From a virus, in IMG/VR virus record IMGVR_UViG_3300035698_004444, positions 1-20,601 of that record: a stretch of 20,601 bases of DNA. One strand, given 5' to 3'. Shown here one piece after another: positions 1-9,200 of this stretch. The translations under genes were made by a program, and so were the position numbers. The notes below the pieces were generated by a model. That model searched no databases and was not told where the DNA came from. It worked only from the letters and a program-made list of their open reading frames with translations. Positions within the stretch are counted from its first letter, which is position 1, and each line of letters begins with the position of its first letter.

Positions 1-1730
1 GGGAATGTTCCTGTTATTTCCGCAAAATCCGAATGTACAGCCGTGTCGCCGCGCCCTAACATACCAATCCCATTATACCCACATGAATAAACCGTTCCTG
101 CGTCGTCTATCGCATAAGCACAAACGGAGTTATAAGTCCTTCGACTACCGAACGCAAATATTTTTGCCACGGTAATGGTGCTCGTGACAAAGTATTCAAC
201 GCGTGTGAAAACTGATCTATTGACTAAATCATTATGGCCACCTGATCCATAAGTGGCATTAATGCCGCATGAATATAGCCAGCCATTTGTTGCTAGTGCA
301 TATGCCTGGCCGCTTGTGAAAACCAATTCTGCTATCGTCACGCCAGCGGGTAGCGCCGGGGAAAATCCAGCCAACCCAACGGCGAGCGTAGATGGAGAAA
401 TTTTACCCCTACCAAGTACACCATTAGCCCCATATCCCCAACTAGCTATTTTTCCGTTTGATAGTTTAACCATCATATTTGCACCAGTGATCGATTCACC
501 ACGGTTTTTAGGAAATGAAGCCACCGTAACTACATCGCTTTCACCTGATTGGTTTAAGATCACCCAATTAGTGCCATCATCACGCACCATTAAAAACTGA
601 CCATTGTTTACAATGCCATCAACCAATGCACCACCCTGGCCATATTGTTTCAATGGCTTTGCCCCGGTTCCGTCGTTCAGTGTATTGGCCCCGGTAGATC
701 CTGCAGCGTGCGCTTTAATATTATAGAATTCTGTTTGTACATTGCTAGCCACCGTGAAGGCCGGCACCGTTCCTGCTGTATTAAAAACAGTGATTTCGTT
801 ATCTAATATATCGAATAAGTCTTCTTTTGTGGGCACCTCGTCATTGTTTTCCCATCCGGTTGTATAGGGATCATTTGGCACTGACTGATCAGCGCTGAAT
901 GTGTTTGCCGTTGCAAGGCCAGGCACCACCAAATTGTCTCGACTGGTTTGCTTGTTGGCCAAGTCTGCCAGGTTTTCTGTTGTGACCATATCACCGAAGC
1001 CGGCACCTGCTGCGCCTTTCTGTGCAAGCACATCCCAATAAGTTACATTCGGCGGTGTGTTGCCTGTCGTGTCACCTTTAGCCAGGTAAGATGAACCACC
1101 CGACTGCACCGCGTCATTTTGCACGTAAGCTGTGCCGCCAGCGTAATCACCACGCCAATTGATTTTTGCGACATTCGCCGAAGCTGCAGCAGCGGTTGCT
1201 GCAATCGCAGCTGCAGTGGCCGCGTCGGTTGCTGTGTCAGCATCGGCAGCTGCCAACAACAATGCTGCAGGATCTAATAAGTCAGAAGTTTCTAAGCCGT
1301 CGGCGCCAGCATTCCAAACAATTGCACGACTGGCCACCGGGGCCGGAAATGTCAAATCAACGCCTGGCATTACTTCTGAAAATGCAAAAACTTTTGATAA
1401 ATGATATTGCAACTGCTGCAGCATAAGCACTGTATTGTCGAGATCATCGTCCAGCACTTCTGCAATCAGTGCACCATTTGTTTGATAATCAGTTAATCGT
1501 CTGAAAGTGATATCGCGGAAGATCTTGATTTCTGTCAGATTGGCAGGGGCCGGCGTGATGTTGATCGATCCCGCATTGTCACCAATGCCTGACGCCGTGA
1601 ATGCAGCATTAACGCCATCAACCGTGACCGCTAGATCATCGATACTTAACGCCCTAAATGGGAATGTGAAGTCTTCGGTTATCCCGTTACCTGTATATTT
1701 GATAAAAGGTGTTTGCACTTGTACTGTCAT
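1..1730 (-). CDS. Tail fibre protein with T7 gp17-like N-terminus and RCC1-type repeats (3' end outside window)
   Basis: The frame is open from the ATG at 1730 to base 1, giving 576 codons with no stop, so the C-terminus lies beyond the left edge. GAGGA sits 7 bases before the ATG, and only 14 bases separate it from the large terminase stop. Residues 1-105 resemble the T7 gp17 N-terminal domain that anchors fibres to the tail (KYTGNG, DFTFPF, then an IFRDITFRR strand). Residues 145-190 are Ala-rich and probably form a coiled stalk. Residues 192-238 look like a small carbohydrate-binding-type module (W192, GDTTG, YWDVLA, KG). From about residue 400 there are RCC1-type propeller repeats with the [WC]G.N/A.G.LG.G signature at W431, C488 and C550, spaced 57 and 62 residues. 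The likely role is host receptor recognition. Anchor homology is strong; the receptor is unknown. Confidence 0.9.
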   Translation of the reverse strand, partial: MTVQVQTPFIKYTGNGITEDFTFPFRALSIDDLAVTVDGVNAAFTASGIGDNAGSINITPAPANLTEIKIFRDITFRRLTDYQTNGALIAEVLDDDLDNTVLMLQQLQYHLSKVFAFSEVMPGVDLTFPAPVASRAIVWNAGADGLETSDLLDPAALLLAAADADTATDAATAAAIAATAAAASANVAKINWRGDYAGGTAYVQNDAVQSGGSSYLAKGDTTGNTPPNVTYWDVLAQKGAAGAGFGDMVTTENLADLANKQTSRDNLVVPGLATANTFSADQSVPNDPYTTGWENNDEVPTKEDLFDILDNEITVFNTAGTVPAFTVASNVQTEFYNIKAHAAGSTGANTLNDGTGAKPLKQYGQGGALVDGIVNNGQFLMVRDDGTNWVILNQSGESDVVTVASFPKNRGESITGANMMVKLSNGKIASWGYGANGVLGRGKISPSTLAVGLAGFSPALPAGVTIAELVFTSGQAYALATNGWLYSCGINATYGSGGHNDLVNRSVFTRVEYFVTSTITVAKIFAFGSRRTYNSVCAYAIDDAGTVYSCGYNGIGMLGRGDTAVHSDFAEITGTF

Positions 1731-1744
1731 TTTATAGTCCTCAA

Positions 1745-3394
1745 TTAATCCACATCAACTTCAACGATGCCCTGGTTTGGTCGCCATAGTTTACTTGTTT
1801 CCACTATCGATTTATCGACTATTTTTCCGATACGCACTGGCGTTTGCAATATACCGCCTGATCCTGCATCAATATAATCGTCGTCTTGATTTTTAACTAA
1901 CGGGTTAAATCTGCGCATTTGATCAAAAGCTGGCGACTTAATAACTGAAATATGCGCCCATAAATGGCCCGTTTGCAGCGGCGCCTCGAACGCCTCTAGG
2001 ATCCTAATCTGTTTATTGCCACTTACCTGGTGATCAGTCACGCCACAACCAGTGCCACTTAATGCACGCCTTAGAATTGGTGGCACAAAACCACCAACCC
2101 CGTTGGTTTCAACAACCACCTGCGGTATCTGTAATTTTTTGACAAGCTGCGATATACGATAACATTGGCCGCTGTTAATCTCGCCTTTATTGTTAAAGCC
2201 GGCAAGATCCCCCATTAACGCTTCAACAAAGTGCCAGTAGTAATTGCCTTTCAGATCTGTAAGCATTACCGAAAATACTGAATCGTCCGATGTTATTTTT
2301 CCTAGTGCACAATCCCAATAAGCCACCATGCCATAAATCTGCTGACGTCCAAGCCACATCGTCACCTCGCCGTTAGCCTGTTTGATTTCAGGCTGCACGT
2401 CGTATGGGATCATACGCTCGGGATCAAGGCGTGATTCTGTGACCGGTTTCGCTTCTAATTGATATTGAGAATCCCAGGCATTTAACGTTCTAGTTTCTTT
2501 GCGGCGCTGCTCAATATCCAACCTGGTGAACCGTTCCGGCCAAGCGCATTCTGCGCAGATATCTATCGCCACGCCAGGCGGTGCAGAAAATACTACTTCA
2601 TTTTCATCGACTTCATAATCTTTGCCTTCGACTAACATTCGCGCAAATTTATGGATGCCGGCAATCACATATAAACCATCATCACCTGGGATAAAATCAA
2701 ACTTATAACGCAAGCTTTTTTGCGTGCGTTCGTATCTTTTCATATGCTCAAATAGTGGTATTTTTAGCAGCGCGGCGCCACCTTCTATTTGTTCCAGGTA
2801 AATTGAATCGTATGTGTGCGGGGTGCCGACATAAGTTTTTTGACCACCAGGCACTAGAATGTGCGTGACGTCTTCCATTTTAGTTCTTAGATTTTGCCTG
2901 GCATCAGGGGTTTTAATGTTCTTTGGCACTTCAACATCATCAAAATCCGCGTTATCAGTTCGGGATCCCGTGGCGTTAGAGTTCACGCCAACCGCTTCAA
3001 TACTTGGATTTCGTGCATCGATCGAACCATTCACCCAAAATGATAATGCACCGGGCTTTTTAGGCAGCATACCAACGCAAAGCGGGTGCCGTTTTAAAAC
3101 GTTCAAGGTGTCACGCGTCAGCTTGCCGGCCAGCTTGTCATCAGCGGCATATATAAGAGATCTATTAGCGCGATCTTTGTATAGTGTGTAAGCCTTCCAC
3201 ACCGCATAAATTGTGGACTTAGCAGCGCCACGAAAAACCATTAAAACCCGCACCGGATCCTGGCAGGAATCTAACCACAAGCAAATGCGCACGTGTAACA
3301 GGGGCACTGTCCAATGCATCACCTTTGCCCACATCACGAAAAACGTTAAAAAAGTTACATCTTGATTATCGTTTTCCATGCGTGCTGCGCTCAA
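1745..3394 (-). CDS. Terminase large subunit (packaging ATPase and nuclease)
   Basis: This is the DNA-packaging motor, which docks on the portal, pumps DNA into the procapsid and cuts the concatemer. The ATPase half shows a Walker A-type loop RGAAKST at residues 55-61, in which Ala replaces the last Gly, a Walker B-like segment ending in FDDVEV near 151-156, and a coupling motif YVGTPH at 188-193. The RNase H-fold nuclease half shows the three acidic positions expected for metal binding: D361 in YWDCALGK, E429 in VVVETNG, and the DDDYID cluster at 504-509. The first codon used here is TTG with AAAGG five to six bases upstream. An ATG five codons later (3379) is an alternative but lacks a well-placed ribosome binding site. 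The gene overlaps the end of the small terminase gene. The length, about 549 residues, is normal for T7-like large terminases. Confidence 0.95.
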   Translation of the reverse strand: MSAARMENDNQDVTFLTFFVMWAKVMHWTVPLLHVRICLWLDSCQDPVRVLMVFRGAAKSTIYAVWKAYTLYKDRANRSLIYAADDKLAGKLTRDTLNVLKRHPLCVGMLPKKPGALSFWVNGSIDARNPSIEAVGVNSNATGSRTDNADFDDVEVPKNIKTPDARQNLRTKMEDVTHILVPGGQKTYVGTPHTYDSIYLEQIEGGAALLKIPLFEHMKRYERTQKSLRYKFDFIPGDDGLYVIAGIHKFARMLVEGKDYEVDENEVVFSAPPGVAIDICAECAWPERFTRLDIEQRRKETRTLNAWDSQYQLEAKPVTESRLDPERMIPYDVQPEIKQANGEVTMWLGRQQIYGMVAYWDCALGKITSDDSVFSVMLTDLKGNYYWHFVEALMGDLAGFNNKGEINSGQCYRISQLVKKLQIPQVVVETNGVGGFVPPILRRALSGTGCGVTDHQVSGNKQIRILEAFEAPLQTGHLWAHISVIKSPAFDQMRRFNPLVKNQDDDYIDAGSGGILQTPVRIGKIVDKSIVETSKLWRPNQGIVEVDVD

Positions 3395-3743
3395 ACTTAC
3401 CTTTTGAATCTTTTGACTGTAGCTTTTTCATCAAGTCATCGGCTTGCTTTTCACAGGCTTTGATATCCTGATCTAGTTCGTCGGCATCATCTACCGCCGC
3501 AGCGCCAACACCTGCAGCACTATTTTTGCGCACAACATCAACCAAGTTATTAATGCGCATGATCAGCGATATTGTAGCCACCCCGTTTTTTTTGTGCCAG
3601 TATCGATCACCGCGAATTTTAGAATCTTGCTGATCGATTGGTATCTGACTGCCAGGCCATTGATCCGGATCTATTTCCTTAATGGCCACGTCAGTTAATT
3701 TTTCGCTTAGATCCTGCAAGCTTTTGTGTTGGTCTTCACGCAT
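3366..3743 (-). CDS. Probable terminase small subunit
   Basis: A 126-residue protein encoded directly upstream of, and overlapping, the large terminase gene, which is the usual place for the small subunit that recognises phage DNA and hands it to the motor. The sequence has a charged helical N-terminus (KSLQDLSEKLTDVAIKEIDP), a central DRYWHKKNGVATISLIMRI segment resembling those of podoviral small terminases, and a Lys/Asp-rich helical C-terminus. The frame can be extended upstream to 3821, but AAGGGG lies about seven bases before the ATG at 3743, and the upstream part overlaps the C-terminal codons of the preceding gene and reads as Cys/Arg-rich noise. The stop of the preceding gene is 14 bases before this start. 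The call rests more on position and length than on a diagnostic motif. Confidence 0.72.
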   Translation of the reverse strand: MREDQHKSLQDLSEKLTDVAIKEIDPDQWPGSQIPIDQQDSKIRGDRYWHKKNGVATISLIMRINNLVDVVRKNSAAGVGAAAVDDADELDQDIKACEKQADDLMKKLQSKDSKGKFERSTHGKR

Positions 3744-3757
3744 AACATACCCCTTAA

Positions 3758-6223
3758 TTATTGGCCAAATGCGCCGGCAAAATCCGGTGCACGATCCGGC
3801 GCACTTTCGCCAGGGTTCCACCAGTATTTCGTGCCATAGTATTTGTAAGAATTAGATTTTACTCGATTCAAATAGCCTGGTGACAAACTTTCTTGTAAGT
3901 CATCAAGCACTAAATGCCGAACCGCTGCCCTGGCATACCATAAATTGACAAAAGGCGTATTAGATCGGCCGAACCTTACCAACTCGGCCCCCATGTTTGA
4001 TCGTTCGCCACGTAAAACCTGGCCAGCATTTCCGATCGTTAAGTCGGCCGCGTCAACAACACTGCCAAACACCGGCCCAACTAAGCCGCCATAATTAGAT
4101 TGACCGCCACGCCCTTCACCACTTAGGCCAGTATAAAGGATATCGCCGTATATTCCAAAGCCGCCGCCCTGGGCCATCGCTTTGCCCCAAAATTTTGGAT
4201 CTGTCATATCAGCTGGATCACTACCAACGGCCAGCGATTTAAGCTGCGTCGATAATGCACCAAAGCCAACAAGGCCAACCATTAACCCGACACCATACCC
4301 AGTGCCACCACTTTCGCCATTGTAGTCAAGTGCGCGACGTATATGACGATTAGCCATTGCCAGTGGAAATGATTTGAATAAGCTTAAATGGCGCATGAAT
4401 TCGCCTGATAGTGTGCCTTTTTGTGTGCCGCCGCCAAGACTTGCACGTGTTGTGAGATCCGGCGTTGTGATTGCATATTCTGATTCATCAACAATAAAGC
4501 CAAGCAGCCTGGCCACGGCTTCATCGCGCATTCGATTTGGATCTACATCTAACCCGCTAGACTTGCCAAACTCAAACAGCACGTGATCAGGAATGTTGCG
4601 AATTGAATCCGGTGTTAGCATCTTGCTGCCGCGCCAGTCTTCGGCGATTGCCTTCTGCCATACTTTGTATGTATCGATCGTCACGCCTTGAAACTTCAAA
4701 CGATGCCTATCTTTAACGTTTAAATTTTGCCACGGCGTATCTTTCATTTTACCAAGCGATCCCATCATTGAGATCTGAAAACCGCGTTTTAGCGAATCAG
4801 TCCACTTGTTGATTAATGAGAGTTTATTTGTAGCATGTGTGAGTTTTGACGTCCATCCCTGGGCCATATTGCCGTCAGCGAACCGTGACATATCTTGGAT
4901 AATTGAATCAGTCACCAGCCCTGTTACATTTGCATAGTGTGTGTAATCTTTACCAAATGCTTTGATTGACGTGGCCAGCGTTCTAAAAATAGGCAAATTG
5001 TGGTATTTGCTTGTCGCCATTAGCGTTGGAATATCATTGATAGAACTCAATATCACGCCCTGCAGTTTATTAGCTACCGTTAAATTGCGAAGGCCCTGGT
5101 TAATTTCTGCCATTTTCGGGCTTACGGCTTGATTATTTTCGTTAGTCAGTACGCGATAAAGCGAATTAAGATCAGCATAAGCAGCGCCAACCAATGATAT
5201 TTTTCCATCGTGCTGCAGTGCCATATCATGAATCAACTGATAACCAGCTTTTGAGTTTGGGCCGAGTTCCTCAACCACGCCAATATTACGACTTAGTGCA
5301 TTTACATGGCCCTGCATTGAATCATATAACGAACCTTTACCAAACGATTCATGATAAGCCAGCCAGGCGCTATCGTCTTTAAAATGCAGTTGACGTGACT
5401 GGCTGCCACGATTAGCCAGTGACGATCCAAACTGCACCTTGCCTGGTTCAAGTTTATTCAAGCCACCAGTGGCAAGCGTTTGATACACTTCACCAAGCAT
5501 TTTATTGAATTCAACATCGCTCAATCGTTCGCCCATGCCGTCCACATAGCGACTTCGATCCAGTTTGTTGCCAATGGCAGCCACCCATTGTTCAGGCCCC
5601 GCTTTTAAGATCCGCACCTGATCGTGTGATTGTGGTATGTAGCCATAATCAAGCTTTCCAATATCGCCGCCGCTTCTATTAAAACGCTGCCGCATTTTCT
5701 CGATCGTTTCTAACCAGGCTTTTGCACCTTTCTTTGCCACCGGGTTTTTGCTATCACGGCCAAATATTTCGGTGATAAAGTCGCGGTTTGATTTTGGATT
5801 GTCTAGTAAACCAAAGAATCTAGGTTCAGCTGATTGGATTGCATCAAACATCAAACTAAAGTTTTCATGCGCCACGCCGTTCACATATGCACTCGCCTGG
5901 TTTAGTATGCGCTCAACAGCATTGGCCCCCGTGGTGCCCTGGTTTGTTTGTTCTGTAAAGCGTTGACTAAGTTTTCCCTGGGCTACAATGCCAAGCGCAA
6001 CCCGCTGCGCCTTCATTTGGGTGTCTGCAATAAACTGTTTTGCGCTTGCTTCTGCTGCTGCATTTAATCGATCTGACATACCCATGCCTTGCCAGGCGTT
6101 TGGATCCTCTTTGGCGATCCTGGCCATGTTGTCACGGATCCGCTTTTCTATGCCTTCGGCTTCACCTGTTTTAAGTTTACGGCCAATGGCCTGGCTTACT
6201 GCGTCGATGCAATCTTTTTTCAT
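3758..6223 (-). CDS. Large internal virion / DNA ejection protein
   Basis: An 821-residue protein between the polyvalent ejection protein and the terminase genes. The N-terminus (CIDAVSQAIGRKL, then KRIRDNMARIAKEDPNAWQ) and the C-terminus (LWYARAAVRHLV, then SPGYLNR and a YWWNPGE...RAPDF tail) match my memory of a widespread family of large phage internal proteins with no known enzymatic motif. It is mostly helical, with one clearly hydrophobic Gly-rich segment at about residues 642-661 (GYGVGLMVGLVGFGAL) that could enter a membrane. With its two upstream neighbours it probably forms the internal core that leaves the capsid with the DNA and helps build the channel across the host envelope; this is inferred from position. 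Its ATG overlaps the previous stop by one base (TAATG), and AGGACGGG lies just upstream. Confidence 0.75.
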   Translation of the reverse strand: MKKDCIDAVSQAIGRKLKTGEAEGIEKRIRDNMARIAKEDPNAWQGMGMSDRLNAAAEASAKQFIADTQMKAQRVALGIVAQGKLSQRFTEQTNQGTTGANAVERILNQASAYVNGVAHENFSLMFDAIQSAEPRFFGLLDNPKSNRDFITEIFGRDSKNPVAKKGAKAWLETIEKMRQRFNRSGGDIGKLDYGYIPQSHDQVRILKAGPEQWVAAIGNKLDRSRYVDGMGERLSDVEFNKMLGEVYQTLATGGLNKLEPGKVQFGSSLANRGSQSRQLHFKDDSAWLAYHESFGKGSLYDSMQGHVNALSRNIGVVEELGPNSKAGYQLIHDMALQHDGKISLVGAAYADLNSLYRVLTNENNQAVSPKMAEINQGLRNLTVANKLQGVILSSINDIPTLMATSKYHNLPIFRTLATSIKAFGKDYTHYANVTGLVTDSIIQDMSRFADGNMAQGWTSKLTHATNKLSLINKWTDSLKRGFQISMMGSLGKMKDTPWQNLNVKDRHRLKFQGVTIDTYKVWQKAIAEDWRGSKMLTPDSIRNIPDHVLFEFGKSSGLDVDPNRMRDEAVARLLGFIVDESEYAITTPDLTTRASLGGGTQKGTLSGEFMRHLSLFKSFPLAMANRHIRRALDYNGESGGTGYGVGLMVGLVGFGALSTQLKSLAVGSDPADMTDPKFWGKAMAQGGGFGIYGDILYTGLSGEGRGGQSNYGGLVGPVFGSVVDAADLTIGNAGQVLRGERSNMGAELVRFGRSNTPFVNLWYARAAVRHLVLDDLQESLSPGYLNRVKSNSYKYYGTKYWWNPGESAPDRAPDFAGAFGQ

Positions 6224-9200
6224 TATCCCGTCCTATTAAAACAAATAACAGCGGCATTAAACGCCTGGCTTTCCAGTTCTGCTTCGGCCACTGCGTCGTC
6301 AGCAATTTCGATCGCTTCTTTTACTGTCACTTCGCGGCCATCATCCATCGTGTATTTCATGTTTGGATTAAGTTCTGCCACCGCGTCAGCTGCTTGCATT
6401 TCAGGGGTTCCAAATAATTCGGTGTTACTTGGTGCCTCGTTTTTCATGCGTTGTGATTCAACTGAATCGGCGATAAGATCTTGCGCCAAAGGTGGCGCGT
6501 CGTCAAGCAGTTGGCCTTGCCGTGGATCCCCTAAGTCATCAACCGAGTTCACAAACTGATTGATCATATCTGCGATTCGTTTTGGCGCCCTGGAATTTTC
6601 CTGTAAACCAATCAATAAATTGTTTAATTCAGGTGTCATTTCAAAGTCAAACATGTTTTGCTGCGCCAGGTATTGTTCAACACTGTAACCTTTTGCCCGC
6701 ATATCTGAAAATTCACGCACGGCTTTTACCAGTTTAGGTGCGATATCAATCGGATATCTACCACCATCGCTGATCATTTCACGCAGCCTGGCCACTGCAG
6801 GTGCGGCCCTTAACATGCCATTCATAATGTTTTTGATGTTGGTGTCTGTACTTTCTGCCATCATGCCAACCACTTCACTATCGCCATAAGCTTTGGCAAA
6901 CACTGCATTTTTAATACGTGTTTCACCTTGTTGTGATAACTTGCCATCAGGGCCGATCATCGCCCCCTGTTCTGTTGGGGCTACCGTGTCATTCATAAAG
7001 TTTTTAACAAAAATATTACTTGCTCGAAAATTGATTGTACCGTCATCGGCAGCCACCATGCCATCAAGACTGTTAATTCTGCCGGCATCAGATCTTGCCT
7101 GTTCTACCACTGACATTGTGGCCACCCCGGCTTCGTTGGCTAATCGTGCAAATTCTGCGCGATCTGCATCGGCATTGCGCAAGCGCACCAGGATAGGGTT
7201 TTTTAATTGGGATAGTTCAGTCTGATCAAGGCCAAAACGTTTGGCATTATCATTCAACCATTCGCGATAACCTTCCGCTTTGCCGCCTTCATAAGCCCGA
7301 CGTAGTGCAATTGTTCGCGCGTTGCCTGATTCCACGATGCCGTCAGTGCCAACAATAGGGGCGCCGTCCGATATCTTTGCCGATTCTGCCAACAATTCAG
7401 GATTGATGTTGTTTGCAATGCGTGTGATCTGCGCCTCGCTTGCATCCCGGGTGCGATCACGTGGCTGCAATTCAGCTGGGAAATTTGGATTTTTTGCCAG
7501 GTTATTGTCGTGCGATGAAATCAGTGTAGAATCTTCAACTACGGCGAATTGAGTTTCAACAGCATCACCTCTTTCTGTGTATGATGTTGACTTGTGCCCC
7601 ATAAGGTTTTTATGTATAATATCCGTGAAAGGAGTATCAATAATGAATTTCCCACCTGACACTAAACTATTTGATGTTGAAGGCGTGCCCGTATCTTTAG
7701 ACAAAGATTGGGTTTGTTTAGCCTGGGATGGCCCCGAATCACGTCCATTTAACATAGGATCTGCCAGGCGCAATGGCACTTTAATATCTGAACGTGCTTT
7801 CAATGAATTAGTAACTTCTGCCCAAGCAGCATCATAGATTTTAATTTGTGCTTCGCGTGATTTCTTTAAAATTTCCACTTCTTTTTTAGTAGGTTTACGG
7901 CCTGTAGCTTCTAGTTCGCCCTCTAAGGCGCGTGTAGTTTCATAGATTTTATGGGCTTCATCTTTTGCTTTCAACATTTGCGGGAAGTTGATCTGCAATT
8001 CTGCCACCTGTCCATCGCCTAAATCAATATTCATTTTAATATCGCGATAACCGTCGTCACTCACCGGTTTTGAATCAGGCTGCAACGCATTGCGCAGCTT
8101 TTTCAATTCGCCGAATTTATCCTGCGCACCAGCCAGGGCGCTTTGCGCTTCGTCAAGCCCTTCAATCACGATCGTCGCACGATTAAGATCTTTGATTTTT
8201 GTTACATCGCCTTTATATTCGGTAATTATTTTTTCAGTCGCGCGATCAACCCCTTTTAATTCATCAGGAATTAACGGCTTTTGTGTGATCCCGGCTTCCG
8301 CTAGTATCGCGTTAATACCATCATCAAACTTTTGCTTCACTGCTGCAGCTGCTTCGTATTGCTGCGCTAGATCCTCGATAAATTGTTCCTGCAAGTCAAC
8401 ACGTTCGGCCAGGTGATTGCGCACGGTGTTGCCAGCATTATCAACAGGCACGCCATTTAATGCAGAATCAAGGCCGTCAGATAACACCTTGTCACTATAT
8501 GGCTGCTTGCCATTCTCATGCTGAATAATGGCTGCAGTAATCTTTTTCAATGTTTCAGGATTGTGCAAATTGATTTGGGTTTCACGTGAAACGCCAAGCG
8601 CTTTGGCCACAATGCCAGCATAGGCGCCTGTATCATTTTCGCTAGGTGGTGCCCATCGATTAATGATTTCATCAACAGTATTTAAGCCGTGTTTATCCTG
8701 GTAAGTAATTAAGTTTTTACCAAGTGCACGGATCCCCGATTGTGGGGTGTCAAACGCCGCAAAACGCTCGTCGTTGCTTTCAATCTGCCCACGCCATTGC
8801 GTGTTATCTGCCACAATATTGCCAGGGTTATTATTGCGAATACCACGTGATTCACGAATGAATGTTGCGCCCTGTATATTTTGATTCACATTAACTTGCT
8901 CGCCTCTTGCTAGCTGCATGATCGTTTCTGCTAGCGCGTCCTGGTGGATCTTATTTGATTTACCATCAACCGGAATGCCTGGTCCCGTTTCATTTTGCGC
9001 GTCGTTTGCTTTGCTTTCAACTAGCGCAGCATCAACCATATTGCGTGCGCCAGGGCCACGCGCTAAACCAAAGAATGCAGCCCCTAGAAGGGTGTCGATC
9101 GTCACTGCAGTGGCATCAAATGCGTTGTATTGCTGTGCCTGGGCTTCATAGCCATTGCTTGACAATAATTCTTTTGTGCCTTTACGCGACGCAACGCCTA

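Noticed and set aside
803-1243. Short minus-strand frames (76 and 66 codons) suggesting a broken left-end gene
   Set aside because: The correct minus-strand frame is open without interruption from 1730 to the left edge; these are other frames of the same gene.
1159-1404. Plus-strand frames of about 80 codons near the left end, Ala-rich
   Set aside because: They are antisense or shifted readings of the Ala-rich stalk of the minus-strand fibre gene, which is continuous through this region.
3744-3821. Longer start for the small terminase at 3821
   Set aside because: The extension overlaps the end of the preceding gene and encodes Cys/Arg-rich noise, while the start at 3743 has AAGGGG at the right distance.
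6089-6559. 156-codon plus-strand frame across the junction of the two large ejection genes
   Set aside because: Antisense to two confident genes, low-complexity Ser/Ala composition, no promoter or ribosome binding site seen.
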